From positions 101,001 to 165,000 of the forward strand of contig NZ_RQFA01000073.1 of assembly GCF_004770155.1 (NCBI RefSeq): DNA of 64,000 nt, given 5' to 3'. This DNA is from Leptospira gomenensis (GTDB lineage: Bacteria; Spirochaetota; Leptospiria; Leptospirales; Leptospiraceae). The translations under genes were made by a program, and so were the position numbers. Under the pieces are notes generated by a model. That model did no database searches. It was not told the DNA's origin and saw only the letters and a program-made list of their open reading frames with translations. Of this stretch, positions 40,941-50,210 are shown one piece after another. Position 1 is the first letter of the stretch. The number at the start of each line of letters is the position of its first letter.

Positions 40941-43900
40941 ATGATTTTGAAAATAGAAGATCTGCGAAAACGGAAGTTGACCCTTCTCGGTTTGCGAAAA
41001 CCGGTGAGGAGTGTTTGTACTTTATGGATTTTGCATATTCTTTTTTCGGTTTTTCTCGCTTGTAAACCTTCCTCACCCAAATACGACACGAAGATTTTTT
41101 TCGACAACATTGACTCATACGACGGACTTTCTCTTTTTACGATTTTGAACGGTTACCCCGTCCTAAAAAGTTTTTTCACCAGTCTGGATCCTGTGGATTT
41201 CAACAAGGCCCTCGGCGACAATCTCGCGAAGGCGACCCGGGAGGACAACCTCGGCACCTTGCGCGCCTCTCAATCCGCTTTGCTGGCCAGTCGAGTTCAT
41301 ATCCAAACGTTGAGCTGGGATTTTGCCGGTTTGATCGATAAGATGGAAAACGTCAATCCCGGTGCTTATAACGCGGTTCAGCCGCTTTTCGAAAAGATAC
41401 GGACTTATCCGAAACGGGTTGTAAGAAATTTGGTTCCAATTTCGGCTAACGCGCTTCGTCAAGAATATATTTCCAAAACAAATGATCAGGTTACACAATC
41501 CATTTTCGATTTCGCCTCCGATTTGAAAAGCGCCGATACGTTGGAACTTCTCACCGAGATCGAAGACGTCGGTTACAAAGCCTTGGTCGCGAACGCGAAT
41601 GTAAGGTCGGGCGTGGAAAGTATTTTAAACGGTTTTTTCGATCCGGTTCTTATCGCGGATCGCTCTCTTAAGGACGGTTTTATCTCCATTCTCTACGACT
41701 CGGGAGAGATGATGTTCAAACGAGCCGGATTCAACGATTTTAAAACGCCGAATACCGCAATGAAAGAACTCGTCTTCAATCTGGATAAATATTTCACCCT
41801 GGGCGGCGCGCAACATAACGCCGATTATAGCGACGTTCAACATCCCGCCGAATTGAAGTCCTTTCTGATGGAATCGTTTTTGATCCTTCGAAGTCTTTTG
41901 AATTCGGGGACGTTGACTGTCGCGCCGGTTAATCTTCTGGAAAAAACCGCGGAGAATCTTTATCTCCTCGGTTTTGCGGGCTCCCCGAAGAACGTAGGGG
42001 CTTCCCTTAAGGAACTCGTTCGGATCGACGTGAACGGAAAGGATCGTGCGTACGACGGTACGAGTCGGTCCATGTCGGCCCTCGAAACGTTATTCGTCGT
42101 TTTGACGATCGCGGACAACTACGGTTATACGTGGGATACTGCCAACACTTCCAACGACTGGATCCTCGGCGCCACGGGAGGGGAGTTGACCGTCGGCGAC
42201 GCGATTCATTCCCTCAAATCCGTTATGGGTTCTCCTGATTCATTCAATTTTAAGAATATTACGAATTTAAGTAAGAACAGCGGTAAGGTCTATCGTTCGA
42301 ATCCGCAGACGTCTCTGATGGAAACACATGCTTTCGATTTAAACTCGCGAGTGTTGTCGCTTTTGGAGGATAACGCGAGAGGGATCACGGCTCCCGTTTC
42401 CGATCCGAACGCCGCGAATTTCGACAGGGTTTACAACAAAACCCTTCCTTGGGCGCTCCACTGGGTCAAACGGGTGACATACGGAGGTTACGGCCCTTAT
42501 TACAATAAAAATCGTAGGGACGGTGCGGGAAATTTTCTTTCCCCGGACGGGACGATCACCCGCAACAACGATCTTTCCGAAACGTTATTCCAACCGACTT
42601 GGCAAACCAGAAAATACGAGATACAACTCAATCTCCCGGCGCCTAATAATACTAAATACGTCGGCCTTCGAGGGAACGTTCAAAACGCAGCTAACGTTCC
42701 TAACACGCATTATACGATCACCGAAATTCCCAAAACCGACGAACAACGGGCAGTGGACAGCGACGAGGAAGCGTTCTACAAAAATCTGCAATGGCTTTTG
42801 TACGAAAAACGTTTCGTCGCGATTTTGCCGGTCCGCGCAAAACTTTCCGCTACGGTCGCTTTCGAAGAAGCCCTGTTTATCACGGCGATAGGAAACGGTT
42901 TGGTGGGAATGCTCAATCTTAAACCGAACTGCAATCCCAATTCCTGCGCACAGGACAACGGTCGATGGTCCATCGACAATTCGAATTACGTGAAGGCTTA
43001 CGCCGCCGCGGGTGCCGATCTCGCATATCTTTCGAACATTCCCGGAGATTCGGTGATGCTCTTGGAAGGCTGGGGTTTCGGAGCGGACGGCCAACAGGCC
43101 TTTCAGGTTACGTTCGTTTATCCCGCGTTATGGTCCTTGATCGTTCCCAGTCCCGATCTGATCTACGGGATGCTGCCGCCGGTGATTTCGCTTAACGTTC
43201 CCGTTTTGGAGCGGCTCGGTTTCAGCACGTCCTCCAAAGTAATTCCCGAACAGGTTAACTCCTACTGGGATAAACGAAACACTTTGACTCCTCTTGTCGT
43301 CGCTTTGGCGAAGGCGATGGACGATCAGGTTTCCGCTCAACAGACTCCCGCATTCAAAAATCCTTATGTTCTTTTGACGAATTTGGCGGAATTGTTGTCG
43401 AGGCCGCTCGTCTTTTTCGGGCCGGACTCGACTGCGACCAGCCCCGCCAACCCGACGCCGCCTAACATTACGCAGGTGAGAACCATAGGTATGGCGGACG
43501 GCTTCCGAAATCCGATCGCTTCGACGATAGAATATTATCCTATGACCGCTTCCGGTGCGCAGGAATATAGGACTTTGGTCAGCGTCCTTTCCGAAAACAC
43601 GCGACGATACCAGGACGGGGTGTTGAATCTGATCGGTAAAACGGAACTTCTGACCGGTTTGGTGAAATTTTTCGGCCGACTCGGAGAGCCGGCGAACGCG
43701 AACGTAAAGTCAAAAGTTTTCGGCGGAATAAAACTCGTGTTAGGCGAAGTTAGGATTTCCGCGGAAAATCCGACCGGATCGCAGTTCAATATCGAGGCGA
43801 AATTCGCGACGTGGAGGGACGAGGTCGCCAACTACCCGACGTTAAACGGGACGAACATATTCGATCCGCGTTGGAACGGCGTGGACGACGTGGTGGAACT

Positions 43901-44462
43901 TTTTCGCGATTATCTTTCCAGAAATTCGGGTTGGTCCGTCGTGGCCAGTTTGGATTTTTTATTCGACTTACTTTTGGATCTTTCTCCGAGTCCTTACGAA
44001 GTAAAACGACTTCTCGACCTCGTTTCCTCCTTTTTTTACAATCCGGACAATACGAGATCCTATACGATCACGAACATTCTCACCCAAAGCCTTCCACCCG
44101 TTTTGGAAGCCATGGCTCCGTACGGTAAGTCGTTGTACGGAACCGGATATTATCTCGCCACATCCGACGGAGGGTTCTTGTCCTATCTTGAGAACCGTAT
44201 GTGTATGAATCCCGCGTTCAACGTTAAGGATCTTTTTTCCGATACGAAAAATTTTCTGAGATCGGACATCATTCAAAACAGAGGCGAGAACAATCATTCG
44301 TTCCTGTTTTCCGCCGGGATTCTGGTCCGACAAATCGCGGACGTGTATCAGTCGGGTAGAAAATTCTCGCCCGTAGGTTTTTACATGTACGACAATTGGA
44401 ATACGGATCAACCTGCGTCCACGCTTTGGGATGATATGAACTTTTTGTTTTCGGTGCAATGA
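40941..44462 (+). CDS. Very large lipoprotein of unknown function
   Basis: 1173 residues from ATG 40941. The n-region is long and basic, followed by TLWILHILFSVFLACK, a clear spirochaetal lipobox. The mature protein has few Cys residues and looks mainly helical in its first third (ALRQEYISKTNDQVTQSIFD, DLKSADTLELLTEIEDVGY), with Asn/Gly/Pro-rich stretches later and a soluble C terminus. No repeat, enzymatic motif or known domain was recognised. A second large lipoprotein gene starts 24 bases after its stop, so they probably form an operon and may act together at the outer membrane. Confidence 0.8.
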   Translation: MILKIEDLRKRKLTLLGLRKPVRSVCTLWILHILFSVFLACKPSSPKYDTKIFFDNIDSYDGLSLFTILNGYPVLKSFFTSLDPVDFNKALGDNLAKATREDNLGTLRASQSALLASRVHIQTLSWDFAGLIDKMENVNPGAYNAVQPLFEKIRTYPKRVVRNLVPISANALRQEYISKTNDQVTQSIFDFASDLKSADTLELLTEIEDVGYKALVANANVRSGVESILNGFFDPVLIADRSLKDGFISILYDSGEMMFKRAGFNDFKTPNTAMKELVFNLDKYFTLGGAQHNADYSDVQHPAELKSFLMESFLILRSLLNSGTLTVAPVNLLEKTAENLYLLGFAGSPKNVGASLKELVRIDVNGKDRAYDGTSRSMSALETLFVVLTIADNYGYTWDTANTSNDWILGATGGELTVGDAIHSLKSVMGSPDSFNFKNITNLSKNSGKVYRSNPQTSLMETHAFDLNSRVLSLLEDNARGITAPVSDPNAANFDRVYNKTLPWALHWVKRVTYGGYGPYYNKNRRDGAGNFLSPDGTITRNNDLSETLFQPTWQTRKYEIQLNLPAPNNTKYVGLRGNVQNAANVPNTHYTITEIPKTDEQRAVDSDEEAFYKNLQWLLYEKRFVAILPVRAKLSATVAFEEALFITAIGNGLVGMLNLKPNCNPNSCAQDNGRWSIDNSNYVKAYAAAGADLAYLSNIPGDSVMLLEGWGFGADGQQAFQVTFVYPALWSLIVPSPDLIYGMLPPVISLNVPVLERLGFSTSSKVIPEQVNSYWDKRNTLTPLVVALAKAMDDQVSAQQTPAFKNPYVLLTNLAELLSRPLVFFGPDSTATSPANPTPPNITQVRTIGMADGFRNPIASTIEYYPMTASGAQEYRTLVSVLSENTRRYQDGVLNLIGKTELLTGLVKFFGRLGEPANANVKSKVFGGIKLVLGEVRISAENPTGSQFNIEAKFATWRDEVANYPTLNGTNIFDPRWNGVDDVVELFRDYLSRNSGWSVVASLDFLFDLLLDLSPSPYEVKRLLDLVSSFFYNPDNTRSYTITNILTQSLPPVLEAMAPYGKSLYGTGYYLATSDGGFLSYLENRMCMNPAFNVKDLFSDTKNFLRSDIIQNRGENNHSFLFSAGILVRQIADVYQSGRKFSPVGFYMYDNWNTDQPASTLWDDMNFLFSVQ

Positions 44463-44486
44463 ACTGGAAGGGATAAGGTGAAAGAT

Positions 44487-47459
44487 ATGAATCAGAGATA
44501 TAAAGTCTTTGCGGGAATCCTGGCGGTTTCGATTTTTTTCGGAGCTTGTTCCTCCGATAAAAAAGACGGCTCCCCCCTTAATAGCGTCCTTTCCCTTTTC
44601 GGAATAGCGACCGAGACTTCGGTTTCGACTAACGTGGTCGCTCCTTACACGGAAACGGACACGCCGGTCAGTCTTCCCGCGGATTTCGGCCAAGCCGCTC
44701 CCGAGGCGATTCTATTTATCTCTTCTACGAGCGACGTGGACCGGTATAAAAGTATCGAAATCAGATTCTCCCAACCGATGAACAAGGCTTCTGTGGAAGC
44801 TGATTTTCTTTTGGCCCCGAGCGCCGGAACCCTTCCCGGTCCGGGCAAAGGAGGAACCTTCTACTGGGCCTCCAGCTCGCGTTTGGTTTTTGATCCGTAT
44901 CGCGAATTCAAAACGAACGAACAATATACGTTCTCCCTTACGAACTCTTCCAAAACGGTGGACGGTCAGGATCTTACGAGTTATACGCAGAGTTTTACCA
45001 CAGAGCCGGATTATTCGATGACGAACAAAATCAACACGACGAATACGTTAGGCGGAACAGGAGATATCACTTTTAATAAGGCGACCAACCCCGTGTTGAC
45101 CCTAACTTCAACGTTCAACCAACCGGTAAACGGAACCAACTCGATCCAATCCGTCGTGCTCAAACATATGGGGGAAACGAGTTCCAGCGGAATCGATATC
45201 TGCTCCTCCCCTTGCGACATGACCGCGCCGATCACCACAAATCTCTCCGCTTCCGCCATTCCTCCCTTTATAGGCGGGAACGTTTACTTTTACGAAATCA
45301 CGACCACAACCGGCAAAACCTTTAAGAGGTTTGCAACATTCAATTACGGTAATGTAAATTCTTCGCCTAACAATCCTATCGTAAACGGAGGATCGCTCAT
45401 TCTGGATCAGGCTCAAGCGATGCCTTTTTTGTCCAAGGTATTGGAGCGTTTTACCGCGGGAAATTTCAAGGTGAACTCGAAGACGTTTAATCAGTTTGCG
45501 GATGCTCCGAAAACCTCGGCGAGGAGAAGCGGTTTCTGTATCGACTACAACGGGATCGGTTCCTTCTCCATGCCGCAGTACATCCGCAATTACGGGGATG
45601 CCGCCAGCGGTTTCGGAGACGGTTACTGCGGCGGAGCAGGCGACAATCCGGGCGGTTTCACGGAGGAAGGTTGTGCTACCGTCGTTTTCGTGACGGACTG
45701 TACCGATTTCGATATAGACGTTTATATCGTCGGGATCAACGTTTATACGAATGTCGCCGGTTTTCCCGGACTTAAAAACATAGGCGTTACGATGACGGCT
45801 AACGCGACGGGAGAACTCGGATTCAACTTCAAAGGAAAAACTCTCGCGGTGGATATGTTGATGGTCGCGAAGAGCAGAGGATCGTTGTTTCTCGTGATCG
45901 GGTCCGGCAACAGATTCGTATTTTCCACGACCGCATACTTGAATTATAACGACTCTCCTCCGTCGGATCGTTCCACGACCGGAAAAGCCAGTCTTACCGT
46001 TGACGGAAACGGAGACGCTTCGCTTAACATTTTTACCCCGATCACTAATTTAGCGAATTTTAATACTACTGAATGGTCGAATAATCTGACCGTTAAGGAT
46101 AGGACGGGGCGGGTGAATTCCGTTTATCTGGAAGCGACGACGAGCGGTATCGCGGATTGGTTGTCCGGAACCACGGAAAGCGCCGCCAACGGTATGGTGC
46201 CTACGCTTACTCCTCTGATCACTCGTTCGATGCTCAGGAACTTTATCGAGGACGTGGCTCCTTCCGTTTTGAATTCGATCATCGGATCCTTGAAAAATCC
46301 GGGTGTGAACATCGCCTTACCTTCGTATCTTCCCGCTCCTCTCGCGAATTTCGCTTTGAACGTAAAGATACAGTTGGGAGCCGATTCGCAAGTGCGCGTC
46401 ACCGGAGCCAATAAAGGTTTGGTTGGTTCGATCGATTTGGGAATTTCCGCGGCGAACCCGATCGGTTCTCCTAGAACGCATCAACTCGCGAACGGCTTTG
46501 TCGTAACCAAACCGGCGGGAGCGATGAGTAATACGTTTCAATTTTCGAAGAGCAGCGCCAATCCTGGGCTTTTACTTTCTCTTACCGCGGATAGTATCAC
46601 ACAAGCGGCGTATCATCTGTGGAAGAACAGAGCGTTGGATCTCAGCATCGATAAGAATTTCATCGATACGATCAAACAATACGCGGGAAGCGATCCGCTT
46701 TTTCAGTTGACCGAATCCTTGATCAAGGTTTCTCCGATCGTGAATATTCTCGCTCCCGGTAGATCTTCTTTGATTGGAATCGATCCAGTGACGAATTCGA
46801 TCGTTCCGGCAATCAACGGAACCGACGACATAATCATACAAGTAAGTCCGATCCACGCGCCCAACGGAACCTTAAAGCCCGTTACAGGAACCGCCAAACC
46901 GAAGTTAGAGGTCAACTTCACCGATATTCAACTTTCGATCTTAGGCAAACGGGCGGACAATTCCACGTATTTGATCAGCACCGCGAGGGCGAGTTTGAAA
47001 GGAGTCGCCGATTTCGATTTCGTTACCTTTTCCAATCCTACGAATAACCCCGCTTATGCGAACTTGAACGCGTTGCAGATAAAAATATCCAACGGTTCCT
47101 CGCTTTCGTACACGTTGGATATTCTGGAAGGATCTTCCGGAGTCGGTGCGCCGAATCCTTTCGGATTGGATCCTAAGGGAATCTTATCCGTAGTGGATCC
47201 TTTGGTGCCATCGTTGATCGTTCCTCTCGTCAATAACATATTGAAGGAAGTTCCTCTTCCCGCCAGCATCGCATTGCCCGCGCTAACACATCCGGTCAAC
47301 GGAACTTCTTGCGGAATCATTACCAAAACGACACATTCCTATCTTTATACGCTTCCCAGCTCGGATTCGGAGGCGTATCCGTACGTTTTCGGAGGGCTTC
47401 GTATGACCGTCGGCGGACCGGCCGAAGCCGATCCGGGTGTTCTGGTTACTTGTCCGTAG
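44487..47459 (+). CDS. Large lipoprotein with N-terminal Ig-like domain
   Basis: 990 residues from ATG 44487, six bases after AAGGTG (GTG 44478 is an alternative). The lipobox is in VSIFFGACSS. Residues about 75-175 form a bacterial Ig-like domain of the SbsA type (KSIEIRFSQPMNKASVEADF, FDPYREFKTNEQYTFSLT, SYTQSFTTEP). A second strand-rich segment follows, and the rest is Asn/Ser/Thr-rich with beta character (ATGELGFNFKGKTLAVDML). A Cys/Gly-rich patch occurs around residue 350-410 (GFCIDYNGIGSF, EGCATVVFVTDC). It is probably surface- or periplasm-facing. It pairs with the preceding lipoprotein gene. Confidence 0.8.
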   Translation: MNQRYKVFAGILAVSIFFGACSSDKKDGSPLNSVLSLFGIATETSVSTNVVAPYTETDTPVSLPADFGQAAPEAILFISSTSDVDRYKSIEIRFSQPMNKASVEADFLLAPSAGTLPGPGKGGTFYWASSSRLVFDPYREFKTNEQYTFSLTNSSKTVDGQDLTSYTQSFTTEPDYSMTNKINTTNTLGGTGDITFNKATNPVLTLTSTFNQPVNGTNSIQSVVLKHMGETSSSGIDICSSPCDMTAPITTNLSASAIPPFIGGNVYFYEITTTTGKTFKRFATFNYGNVNSSPNNPIVNGGSLILDQAQAMPFLSKVLERFTAGNFKVNSKTFNQFADAPKTSARRSGFCIDYNGIGSFSMPQYIRNYGDAASGFGDGYCGGAGDNPGGFTEEGCATVVFVTDCTDFDIDVYIVGINVYTNVAGFPGLKNIGVTMTANATGELGFNFKGKTLAVDMLMVAKSRGSLFLVIGSGNRFVFSTTAYLNYNDSPPSDRSTTGKASLTVDGNGDASLNIFTPITNLANFNTTEWSNNLTVKDRTGRVNSVYLEATTSGIADWLSGTTESAANGMVPTLTPLITRSMLRNFIEDVAPSVLNSIIGSLKNPGVNIALPSYLPAPLANFALNVKIQLGADSQVRVTGANKGLVGSIDLGISAANPIGSPRTHQLANGFVVTKPAGAMSNTFQFSKSSANPGLLLSLTADSITQAAYHLWKNRALDLSIDKNFIDTIKQYAGSDPLFQLTESLIKVSPIVNILAPGRSSLIGIDPVTNSIVPAINGTDDIIIQVSPIHAPNGTLKPVTGTAKPKLEVNFTDIQLSILGKRADNSTYLISTARASLKGVADFDFVTFSNPTNNPAYANLNALQIKISNGSSLSYTLDILEGSSGVGAPNPFGLDPKGILSVVDPLVPSLIVPLVNNILKEVPLPASIALPALTHPVNGTSCGIITKTTHSYLYTLPSSDSEAYPYVFGGLRMTVGGPAEADPGVLVTCP

Positions 47460-47538
47460 ACGTATTTAGTCGATATGCGGTTAAACGGGCCAGCGTTTAA
47501 AATAATATCTTAATTTTGTCATATTTGGAAATATTTTA

Positions 47539-47566
47539 TTGATTTGTATTTTTTCCGATGTAAAAT
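47539..47566 (+). promoter_or_regulatory. Candidate promoter for the cysteine-rich peptide operon
   Basis: TTGATT and TAAAAT are separated by 16 bases, ending 30 bases before ATG 47597. The surrounding 47500-47570 stretch is markedly AT-rich compared with the genes on either side. Confidence 0.4.
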
Positions 47567-47596
47567 CTGCGAAATCCAATTTCGAGAGGAGTTCAT

Positions 47597-48301
47597 ATGA
47601 ACGATTTACGATCGGAGTTTTCCGAAAAACAAAAAATCGAATTGGAAAAACGTTTAGAGCTGAAAAATCTTTTCATCGATAAGATTTTTCTAGGACTCAT
47701 CCTGACGGTTCTCGGAGGGTTGGGCGAAGTATATCTGGAAAAAATCAGGGAAGCGGATGCCGCAAATCAGAAGTGGTTGGAATATCACTATGAACTGATC
47801 AAAACGAACAAAAACCAATATTACGATTTAGACGCGGAATTGCAGGGAATTTTAAATTTGAATCGCCGATCGAATCCTGGTGAAAGAAAAATTAAACTTT
47901 CTGAATATAAGAAAAAAATAGATTCGTTCACGATTTCCGTAAATCAAAACCCGCTGACTGGAAGAGAGGAAGAAAAAACGATCCAGGCGATTCTAATCCT
48001 GCACAATCGTTATTATTTAGATCTTGCGATGGAATACGTCGATTATTGCAACGACGAAAACGTCGATCCCGATCTTCAGGGCCGATGTACCGCGCTTCGT
48101 TTGTTGCCGGGGGTTCTCGCCGATAACTTCAAAGCCGCCATAAAGAAGAGCGTAAAAATTAAAGAGGATCGAGACGGTTCCGAATTCAAGATCAGAGGGA
48201 TCGACTACTTGATTTTCGCCGATCAAGAAAAAATTTCCGATTACGTTGAAACGACCGTCTCCGACTTTGCCGATTATCTAAAAAAAAGGAAACAAATATG
48301 A
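47597..48301 (+). CDS. Membrane-anchored protein of unknown function
   Basis: 234 residues from ATG 47597 behind GAGGAG. A charged N terminus is followed by one hydrophobic helix (IFLGLILTVLGGLGEVYL) at about residues 29-46, so the protein is probably tethered to the inner membrane. The rest is soluble, Lys/Glu-rich and helical, with several Tyr- and Asn-rich segments (LEYHYELIKTNKNQYYDLD) and two Cys residues (YVDYCNDENVDPDLQGRC). I do not recognise a family. Its stop overlaps the start of a small Cys-rich peptide gene (ATGA), so the two are translationally coupled. Confidence 0.7.
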   Translation: MNDLRSEFSEKQKIELEKRLELKNLFIDKIFLGLILTVLGGLGEVYLEKIREADAANQKWLEYHYELIKTNKNQYYDLDAELQGILNLNRRSNPGERKIKLSEYKKKIDSFTISVNQNPLTGREEEKTIQAILILHNRYYLDLAMEYVDYCNDENVDPDLQGRCTALRLLPGVLADNFKAAIKKSVKIKEDRDGSEFKIRGIDYLIFADQEKISDYVETTVSDFADYLKKRKQI

Positions 48302-48435
48302 AACCGAAGATCCTGTATTTCGTAGTTGTACTCGTGTCCGTTTTGTTAAGCGAAACCTTATTTTCGCACGCGACCCAGTGTCATCCCTCCTGTGTTTGCG
48401 GATGTGTAGCCGCAGGATGTAAGCCGTGCGGTTGA
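48298..48435 (+). CDS. 45-residue exported six-cysteine peptide
   Basis: ATG 48298 overlaps the upstream stop by four bases; the frame ends at TGA 48433-48435. The peptide has a signal sequence (ILYFVVVLVSVLLSETLFSHA) written here as ILYFVVVLVSVLL then SETLFSHA, and a mature part of about 20 residues with six Cys: CHPSCVCGCVAAGCKPC. The spacing C-x3-C-x-C-x-C-x4-C-x2-C suggests either metal binding or a disulfide-stabilised peptide. It is too short for ordinary gene callers. The coupling to genes on both sides, with an exported HEXXH protein next, supports it being real. Confidence 0.65.
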   Translation: MKPKILYFVVVLVSVLLSETLFSHATQCHPSCVCGCVAAGCKPCG

Positions 48436-49457
48436 AGAGGGCGTTTTTACGTATTTCGATTGCGATCATTACTTTTTTTTTCTCCGTATTCGTTTTCGGA
48501 AACGAAACAGAAATTCAGAAGAACCCGTCTCAGGGATCGGAGCCGGACCTTGAAACCCGCATCTATCGAATGATCGGAGAAGTATACCGACTCAACGATA
48601 CCTCCGGCGCCAAGTTTTCGGAAGCAGCGTTGAAAAAACAAATCGTACTTTCCGCCAACGACGAAGTGTGTTTGGCGAGAATGGATTTCACGGGGGAAAC
48701 GAGTCGTCTTGAATATCACGGAAAATTGGCCGCGTTAGACGACAACGCCTTGCGTCTGATCGTTTGGCACGAATACGCCCACGTATTCAATCGCAACAAC
48801 GACTTGTTGGATCCGATGGCGATGGAGGATTTCGCGGACGATCAATCGATCAATTGGTTATTGAACTCCGATGTCTGGAAAATTTCCGGCGAAACAGAAT
48901 TGCAAAAAGAATTGGATTTTATTTGGAGAATTTCCGGCGACATCGGTGAACGTTGTGTTTTGCCTAAATACAGAAAGGCTGCGATGTTGACGACTTGGAG
49001 GACGAATTCGGATCTCAAATCGGATTCGATGATGATCGTAAAAAAGATACGCGATCATTCGGCGATTCGACCCGGATATTTGGGTTACGTCGATTACGTA
49101 CAAAAGTTGCCTCGAACCAAATTCGTTACCCACGTCGCTCAGTTCTCGAAACGCGGAGCCCAACTGGTCGAAAATACTTACTTTGCGGATTCCAAGAATA
49201 ATCTCTTTTATTTCTGGAAAGGTGCGGTCGTCCAAGTGGGAAGGATCCTGCTCAAGGACGCGAAGCCGTTTAAGATCGTAGTTTTACAGAATTTACAGAA
49301 CGTAACGTTCTCTTTGGTGCAAATATCCGGTCCGAACGGAAGCGTCCGATACGATATACAAAGTATCAACGGAACCGATGTCGGTTTATTGATTCCTCTC
49401 AAAGACAGGGAAACGTCCCGAACGAAATTTTTAGACTATGCTGCTTCGTTCCGGTGA
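48426..49457 (+). CDS. Exported HEXXH-motif putative metallopeptidase
   Basis: 343 residues. GTG 48426 overlaps the end of the Cys-rich peptide gene by ten bases (TTG 48432 is possible). The signal peptide is FLRISIAIITFFFSVFVFG. The zinc motif HEYAH occupies residues 115-119 (H115, E116, H119), and the downstream MAMEDFADDQSINWLL can supply a third acidic ligand, as in gluzincin peptidases. Two Cys residues lie in the mature part. The C-terminal 120 residues look strand-rich (FYFWKGAVVQVGRILL, FKIVVLQNLQNVTFSLVQI), perhaps a binding domain. Family is not certain. It may process or degrade the peptide encoded upstream, but this is inference from gene order. Confidence 0.7.
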   Translation: MRLKRAFLRISIAIITFFFSVFVFGNETEIQKNPSQGSEPDLETRIYRMIGEVYRLNDTSGAKFSEAALKKQIVLSANDEVCLARMDFTGETSRLEYHGKLAALDDNALRLIVWHEYAHVFNRNNDLLDPMAMEDFADDQSINWLLNSDVWKISGETELQKELDFIWRISGDIGERCVLPKYRKAAMLTTWRTNSDLKSDSMMIVKKIRDHSAIRPGYLGYVDYVQKLPRTKFVTHVAQFSKRGAQLVENTYFADSKNNLFYFWKGAVVQVGRILLKDAKPFKIVVLQNLQNVTFSLVQISGPNGSVRYDIQSINGTDVGLLIPLKDRETSRTKFLDYAASFR

Positions 49458-49575
49458 TATTAATAGTTTAATATATTATGAAATATGAATTCGATTAGAA
49501 AGTATGAACCGCCGCCTACCACCGATTGTTTCGGAGGAATTCAGCGGGGTTCGTTCTGGGTATAGTGTAACGTTT

Positions 49576-50016
49576 TTATCTCCAATAGGAAACGATCATC
49601 GATACCACTTGGAGAGAAACGAAATTGTAAGCCGCGTTGATTCCGAACAGTTTCCAAGTCTTTTTCTCGAAGGCCACGTTGTTTAAGAGAAGCGGAACGT
49701 AAAAGCCGATCCAAGTGTAAAATCCGGAAAAAAATCCGTATATCCAAGCCGGACGATCTTCGCCTACGTGCCACACGGACGCCCTCCATATATTGGTGGT
49801 ATAGGAAAGAACGTAGGCAGTCAAAAAGGAACCGATCACCATCAATCCCATCGAGATGAACATTTCTTTCCGTTCCGGTTGGAAATCCTCTTTATAACCC
49901 ATTTCATTAGCCCAGGCTTTTCCAAAAAGCGGACCGTACCATAAGAAACCGATGACGAAGTTTGCCACCACACCCGAGAGTATGGCCAGGTAGTTGGCGT
50001 GAATTTCCGGCTGCAT
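49576..50016 (-). CDS. DUF1761-family membrane protein
   Basis: 146 residues from ATG 50016. Four hydrophobic segments are seen: AILSGVVANFVIGFLWYGP, MFISMGLMVIGSFLTAYVL, IYGFFSGFYTWIGFYVPLL and a C-terminal INAAYNFVSLQVVSMIVSY. The opening GFLWYGPLFGKAWANEMG is diagnostic of the DUF1761 family of small membrane proteins, whose role is unknown. It is single and lies convergent to the HEXXH gene. Confidence 0.85.
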   Translation of the reverse strand: MQPEIHANYLAILSGVVANFVIGFLWYGPLFGKAWANEMGYKEDFQPERKEMFISMGLMVIGSFLTAYVLSYTTNIWRASVWHVGEDRPAWIYGFFSGFYTWIGFYVPLLLNNVAFEKKTWKLFGINAAYNFVSLQVVSMIVSYWR

Positions 50017-50151
50017 AATTGACTCCTATTTAGTGAGAGAACTTTTGATAACCATACGACGGATCCGTGTCAAGCGATTCTAAAACCAGATATTCAAGGA
50101 TCGTTACAAAACTCTTCTACGGTCGAGAACGAAGGGCATGTGAATGGCCTA

Positions 50152-50181
50152 CGAAAAAAGCCCGGCTAAAAAACCGGGTTT
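50152..50181 (-). terminator. Rho-independent terminator, minus strand
   Basis: Read on the minus strand, ACCCGG and CCGGGCT pair around a TTTTTTAG loop and are followed by TTTTTT. It lies about 30 bases beyond the stop of the FecR/CXXCH gene. Confidence 0.75.
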
Positions 50182-50210
50182 CGTTCGAGACGTGTGCCTA
50201 AGTTAAGAAA

